This document shows, in pieces, positions 60,594 through 64,000 of a stretch of DNA of 64,000 nucleotides. The first letter of the stretch is position 1; every line of letters starts with the position of its first letter. The notes beneath the pieces were generated by a model. That model was not told where the DNA came from, made no database searches, and saw only the letters and a list, made by a program, of their open reading frames with translations. This DNA is from Klebsiella michiganensis (GTDB lineage Bacteria; Pseudomonadota; Gammaproteobacteria; Enterobacterales; Enterobacteriaceae). The stretch spans positions 2,852,001 through 2,916,000 of the forward strand of contig CP011077.1 in NCBI GenBank assembly GCA_000963575.1, given 5' to 3'. The position numbers and the translations under genes were made by a program.

Positions 60594-61563
60594 GAGCGGC
60601 CTCTTTTTCCCACAGCCAGCAGTTGACCTGATGGCCGTCGGCAAACGTGTGTTTGGGCGCCGGGGTGTCGCAGATAGCCATGCGCTGTGGGCAACGAGCG
60701 GCAAAAGGACAGCCTGGCGGCGGATGCAGCAGACCTGGCGGGCTGCCCTCAATCGGTGATAAACGCTCTTCGCTGCCGTCGGGGCGAGGCAGAGAGGCCA
60801 GCAGCCCTCGCGTGTAGGGATGGGCCGGCCGATAAAAAATCGCCTCGACACTCCCCTGCTCCATCACCAGCCCGCCGTACATCACCACTACCCGGGAGCA
60901 GACCTGCGCCACCACGCCCAGGTCATGAGTTATCAATAAAATGGCGGTGTCCGTCAGCTGCTGGAGATGTTTCAGCAGGCGCAGGATTTGCGCCTGAATC
61001 GTCACATCCAGTGCGGTCGTCGGCTCGTCGGCAATCAGCAATGACGGATGGCACGACAGCGCGAGGGCGATCATCACCCGCTGGCGCATCCCGCCGCTAA
61101 ATTCATGCGGATACTGGTCGTAGCGTTTTTCCGGCTGGCTGAGGCCCACCTGCCCGAGCATCACTATCGCCTTCTCTTTGGCCACTTTTTTGCTCAGATT
61201 CTGATGGCGAATAAGGATTTCGCTCATCTGCCTACCGATGGTCAACACCGGGTTTAACGCCGTCATCGGATCCTGGAAAATCATCGCGATTTCGCTGCCG
61301 CGGAGATGACGCATCTGCTCCGCCGTTTTACGCGCCAGGTCTTCCCCCTGAAAACGGATATGCCCTCCCACAACTTTGCCGTGACTGCCGAGCAAATTGA
61401 TAACCGATTTGCAGGTGACGCTTTTGCCACAGCCAGACTCGCCCACAATGCCCACAACTTCCCCCCGCTGCACGCTGAAGGTAACGCCGCGCACCGCCTG
61501 AACCTCTCCGTCGCGGGTGAAGAAAGAGGTTTTCAGATTATCGATTTCCAGCAGATTACGCAT
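60586..61563 (-). CDS. oligopeptide-type ABC transporter ATP-binding protein (OppD/DppD-like)
   Basis: A 325-aa ATPase with Walker A GESGCGKSV, Q-loop QDPMTALNP, signature FSGGMRQRVMIALAL, Walker B LLIADEP, H-loop THD, and the C-terminal HPYTRGLL and cysteine motif (GCPFAARCPQRMAIC, VNCW). The start MRNLLEI at 61563 overlaps the permease gene by 8 bp. Together with the OppF-like protein it would power the importer. Confidence 0.92.
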   Translation of the reverse strand: MRNLLEIDNLKTSFFTRDGEVQAVRGVTFSVQRGEVVGIVGESGCGKSVTCKSVINLLGSHGKVVGGHIRFQGEDLARKTAEQMRHLRGSEIAMIFQDPMTALNPVLTIGRQMSEILIRHQNLSKKVAKEKAIVMLGQVGLSQPEKRYDQYPHEFSGGMRQRVMIALALSCHPSLLIADEPTTALDVTIQAQILRLLKHLQQLTDTAILLITHDLGVVAQVCSRVVVMYGGLVMEQGSVEAIFYRPAHPYTRGLLASLPRPDGSEERLSPIEGSPPGLLHPPPGCPFAARCPQRMAICDTPAPKHTFADGHQVNCWLWEKEAAHA

Positions 61564-62401
61564 CGCGGTTTGCCCCCGGCTCAAAAGCTGTGCGGAACAC
61601 ATCGCCCAGCACGTTAAAACTCAACACCGTCAGCAGGATCAGCACGCCCGGGAACATCGCCAGCCAGGAAGCTTCGCCGATATATGACTGGGCGTTATTC
61701 AACATGCTTCCCCAGGAGGCATCAGGCTGCTGCACGCCAAGACCAAGAAAACTCAATGTGGACTCCAGGAGGATCGCGGAGGCGATATTCAGGGTGGCCG
61801 CCACAATAATCGTCGGCAAAATATTCGGGATGATATGCCGGGTAATAATTATCAGCGGATGTTCCCCGGAGGTCCGGGCATAAATCACGTACTCCCGCTC
61901 TTTTAACGTCAACGTTTCAGCCCGCACCAGCCGCGACATATTCATCCAGGTCAGCGCGCTGATAATCAAAATGATGTTAGCGATTCCGGGCTTCAGGTAG
62001 GCATTGAGCACCAGCAGCAGGAAAAAAGCCGGGATTGACATTAAGATGTCCACCAGCCTCATCAGCAGATTGTCAATTTTTCCGCCAAAGTAGCCGCTGA
62101 CGGTGCCTACCAGCGTACCAATCAGCGTGGAAAACAGCATGGCTAAAAACCCGACCATCAGGGAGATTTTCCCGCCGTAAAGCGCGCGGGTGAAATAGTC
62201 CCGGCCATATTCATCCGTGCCAAACCAGTGGCTTACATCAGGCGGCAGCATTCTTCCCTGAAGCGACATCTGATTGGGGTCCCACGGACTTAAAAAAGCC
62301 GATAATGACGCCAGAGCAAAAATCACCAGCACCGCCAGAGAAAACTGCGCCGGGCGGCTGTGCTTCAGACCTTGTTTAACCTGCATCCATCTTCTGCTCA
62401 T
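61556..62401 (-). CDS. peptide-type ABC transporter permease (DppC-like)
   Basis: A 281-aa inner-membrane permease with six predicted helices and the conserved N-terminal PFGTDEYGRD-like HWFGTDEYGRDYFTRALYGG and the ABC-coupling EAA loop (ARTSGEHPLIIITRHIIPNILP). It belongs to the BPD_transp_1 family of the Dpp/Opp/Nik type. It starts 2 bp after the preceding permease. Confidence 0.92.
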   Translation of the reverse strand: MSRRWMQVKQGLKHSRPAQFSLAVLVIFALASLSAFLSPWDPNQMSLQGRMLPPDVSHWFGTDEYGRDYFTRALYGGKISLMVGFLAMLFSTLIGTLVGTVSGYFGGKIDNLLMRLVDILMSIPAFFLLLVLNAYLKPGIANIILIISALTWMNMSRLVRAETLTLKEREYVIYARTSGEHPLIIITRHIIPNILPTIIVAATLNIASAILLESTLSFLGLGVQQPDASWGSMLNNAQSYIGEASWLAMFPGVLILLTVLSFNVLGDVFRTAFEPGANRDA

Positions 62402-62403
62402 GG

Positions 62404-63357
62404 TTACCTCAGCGCCTTAATGCGCGGATCCGCCACGCGATACAGAAGGTCGGCCAGCAAATTCCCCACCATCAGCATCAACGCTGAGAGCAGAATAATG
62501 GCCATGATAAGCGGGTAGTCGAGGGAGGTTATGGCCTGGATCCCCAGCAGCCCCATGCCCGGCCAGGAAAACACGCTTTCCGTCACGTAGGCGCCCACCA
62601 CCAGCTCGCCAAAAGAGAGGCCAAACAGCGTGATGACCGGCAGCAGCACGTTCTTCAGCACATGCCGAAACAGGATGGTACTGCGGGTTGCCCCATAGGC
62701 CAGCTGAGTTTGCACATAGTCGGCGGACAGCTGGCTGATGGTGTTCGAACGGATATAGCGCACATAGCTGGAGAGGTTGTAAAACGTCAGCGCGATGCAG
62801 GGCAGAATGCCGTGACGAACCACATCGAGCCAGGCATCCTCCACGCCGATGGTCCGCATCCCCATGCTCGGCAGCCAGTTAAGCTGCACAGAAAACACGG
62901 TAATCAGCAGTATGCCAAACCAAAATATCGGCACCGAGATCCCCACATAAGCGAACATGTTCAGGGCATGGTCGAGCCAGCGGTGTTTGAACGCCCCCGC
63001 CAGCAGCCCCAGCGGAATCGCCAGCAGGATAGCCAACAGCAGGGATACTCCCATCAGGCCAAGCGTGGCCGGGATGCGCTCGGCGATCATCGTCAGCACC
63101 GGACGGTGATAAATCAAAGAGTAGCCGAGGTCACCCTGTAGCAAATTTTTCAGCCACAGCAGGTATTGCACCGGCAGCGGCTTATCCAGCCCCATGCTTT
63201 GGCGGATCCGCTCGATATCATCCGGGCTCATGCGCGGCGTAATATACGCCTGCACGGGGTCGCCGGGGGCCAGCTTTACCAGTAAAAAGGAGACCAGCGA
63301 GATAAAAAGCAGCATCGGGAATAACTGCAGTAAGCGCCGGAAAAGAAGGTTATTCAT
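62404..63357 (-). CDS. peptide-type ABC transporter permease (DppB-like)
   Basis: A 317-aa permease of the DppB/OppB/NikB type with six helices, the N-terminal MNNLLFRRLLQLFPML, DPVQAYITPRMSPDDIERIR, the LPVQYLLWL segment and the EAA loop (QTQLAYGATRSTILFRHVLKNVLLP). It forms the channel with the DppC-like protein. The binding-protein gene lies 58 bp upstream with a hairpin between. Confidence 0.92.
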   Translation of the reverse strand: MNNLLFRRLLQLFPMLLFISLVSFLLVKLAPGDPVQAYITPRMSPDDIERIRQSMGLDKPLPVQYLLWLKNLLQGDLGYSLIYHRPVLTMIAERIPATLGLMGVSLLLAILLAIPLGLLAGAFKHRWLDHALNMFAYVGISVPIFWFGILLITVFSVQLNWLPSMGMRTIGVEDAWLDVVRHGILPCIALTFYNLSSYVRYIRSNTISQLSADYVQTQLAYGATRSTILFRHVLKNVLLPVITLFGLSFGELVVGAYVTESVFSWPGMGLLGIQAITSLDYPLIMAIILLSALMLMVGNLLADLLYRVADPRIKALR

Positions 63358-63371
63358 ATTTTCGCCTGCCT

Positions 63372-63401
63372 CCGCCCGGCCTGTGCAGACGTGCCGGGCG
63401 G
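63372..63401 (-). other. strong hairpin between binding-protein and permease genes
   Basis: A 9-bp GC stem CCGCCCGGC/GCCGGGCGG (63372-63380 with 63393-63401) without a U-run. In binding-protein-dependent operons such structures protect the upstream mRNA so that more binding protein than permease is made; that role is inferred. Confidence 0.7.
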
Positions 63402-63415
63402 AAGGTCACTCATTG

Positions 63416-64000
63416 TTATTGTTGATAAATCTTCGACAAATCCTGGAACATATAAACGGGCTTAGGCTCCGCCTCTTTCGTCCCGCCAAAACGTTTGTCC
63501 ACCGCCACAACCGCGTTGGTGTAGGCAATCGGGTACCAGGCCATATCGTTGGCGACGGTTTGTTGGATCTGCTTGTAAATAGCCGCGCGCTTCGCCGCAT
63601 CCGTTTCCGTCGCGCCCTGCTCCCACAACGCATCAAACGCCGGGTTTTTATAGTGCGCGTAGTTATAGGCTTCGTTGCTCATATACAGTGACTTATAGCC
63701 GTCCGGCTCAGAGCCCATGATGTATCCTCCCAGGCTTAGCTCCCAGGCGGTGTTTTTCATGTCCTGACTGCGCTGAGACATCGCGTTTGCATCCAGAGGC
63801 AATAATTCAACGTTGATACCTATCGCCTTCAGCTGCTGCTGGATATAGAGCCCCATGCTTTCCTGGGTTTTATTACTGTTGATGTAGGCCAGGCGCAGCT
63901 TCAGACCTTCCGGCTGCCCGGACGCTTTAAACAGCGCTTTGGCTTTATCGGGATCGAACGTGTACGGTTCCACATCGCTGGTCTGGTACAGGGTATCCGG
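63416..64000 (-). CDS. extracellular solute-binding protein, family 5, C-terminal part (runs off window)
   Basis: The last 194 residues of a periplasmic binding protein of the DppA/OppA/NikA family (SBP_bac_5). Visible are DPDKAKALFKASGQPEGLKLRLAY, the QQQLKAIGINVELLPLD segment and SLGGYIMGSEPDGY near the binding cleft, ending DLSKIYQQ. The 5' part with its signal peptide is outside the window, so the ligand class (peptide, nickel, glutathione) cannot be judged. First known gene of the operon. Confidence 0.9.
   Translation of the reverse strand, partial: PDTLYQTSDVEPYTFDPDKAKALFKASGQPEGLKLRLAYINSNKTQESMGLYIQQQLKAIGINVELLPLDANAMSQRSQDMKNTAWELSLGGYIMGSEPDGYKSLYMSNEAYNYAHYKNPAFDALWEQGATETDAAKRAAIYKQIQQTVANDMAWYPIAYTNAVVAVDKRFGGTKEAEPKPVYMFQDLSKIYQQ

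Overview
The window is a piece of enterobacterial chromosome (Enterobacteriaceae, close to the Escherichia/Enterobacter/Cedecea/Kluyvera group). Most proteins read as near full-length counterparts of E. coli proteins, and long blocks keep the E. coli order: edd-zwf-hexR-pykA, lpxM-mepM-znuA-znuCB-ruvBA-ruvC-yebC-nudB-aspS, yecD-yecE-yecN-cmoAB, cutC, yecM-argS-flhEAB, the chemotaxis genes, flhDC-uspC and ftnB-yecJ. The exact species cannot be named from the sequence alone. I see no rRNA, intact tRNA, CRISPR array, insertion sequence or prophage.

Layout. 1-5.4 kb: Entner-Doudoroff/pentose-phosphate genes with the regulator hexR and pyruvate kinase II. 5.5-13.1 kb: an accessory block between pykA and lpxM, made of a TonB receptor / binding protein / methyltransferase / FecCD permease operon preceded by a Zur-like box and lacking an ATPase gene, then a DipZ-type thiol-disulfide membrane protein with an exported single-cysteine MsrA. 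13.2-27.5 kb: core genes (lipid A acyltransferase, murein endopeptidase, zinc importer, Holliday-junction resolvase, AspRS, tRNA wobble-uridine modification) with one ERIC element between ruvC and yebC. 27.5-29.6 kb: a gene-poor, AT-rich region with a DUF1471 protein, two tandem paralogous 42-codon membrane-peptide genes inside a duplicated unit of about 330 bp, and a degenerate 3' tRNA-Thr-like fragment beside them. 29.7-34.2 kb: cutC, a MalY/PatB-type C-S lyase, yecM, argS. 34.3-56.5 kb: the flagellar/chemotaxis locus, split between its two chemotaxis operons by an archaic (Csu-type) chaperone-usher pilus cluster and a dicarboxylate/amino acid symporter. 57.4-59.5 kb: uspC, ftnB, yecJ. 59.6-64 kb: an oligopeptide-type ABC importer operon whose binding-protein gene runs off the window.

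How the parts work together. HexR and GntR-type operators around zwf/edd tie sugar-acid catabolism to the first genes. ZnuABC imports zinc under a clear Zur box, and the accessory TonB operon carries a related box, so it may belong to the same zinc-starvation response. DipZ plus MsrA looks like a periplasmic methionine-sulfoxide repair pair. FlhDC, under CRP and RcsAB-type sites, starts the flagellar cascade; FlhA/FlhB/FlhE serve export, MotAB the motor, and Tar/Tap/CheRBYZ/CheAW the signalling. The receptor operon has a consensus sigma-28 promoter.

The items most worth following up are the tandem 42-aa peptide genes with conserved leaders, the Zur-boxed metal/metallophore-uptake operon with a methyltransferase, the natural Asp13-to-Asn change in CheY, and the tRNA 3'-end remnant.
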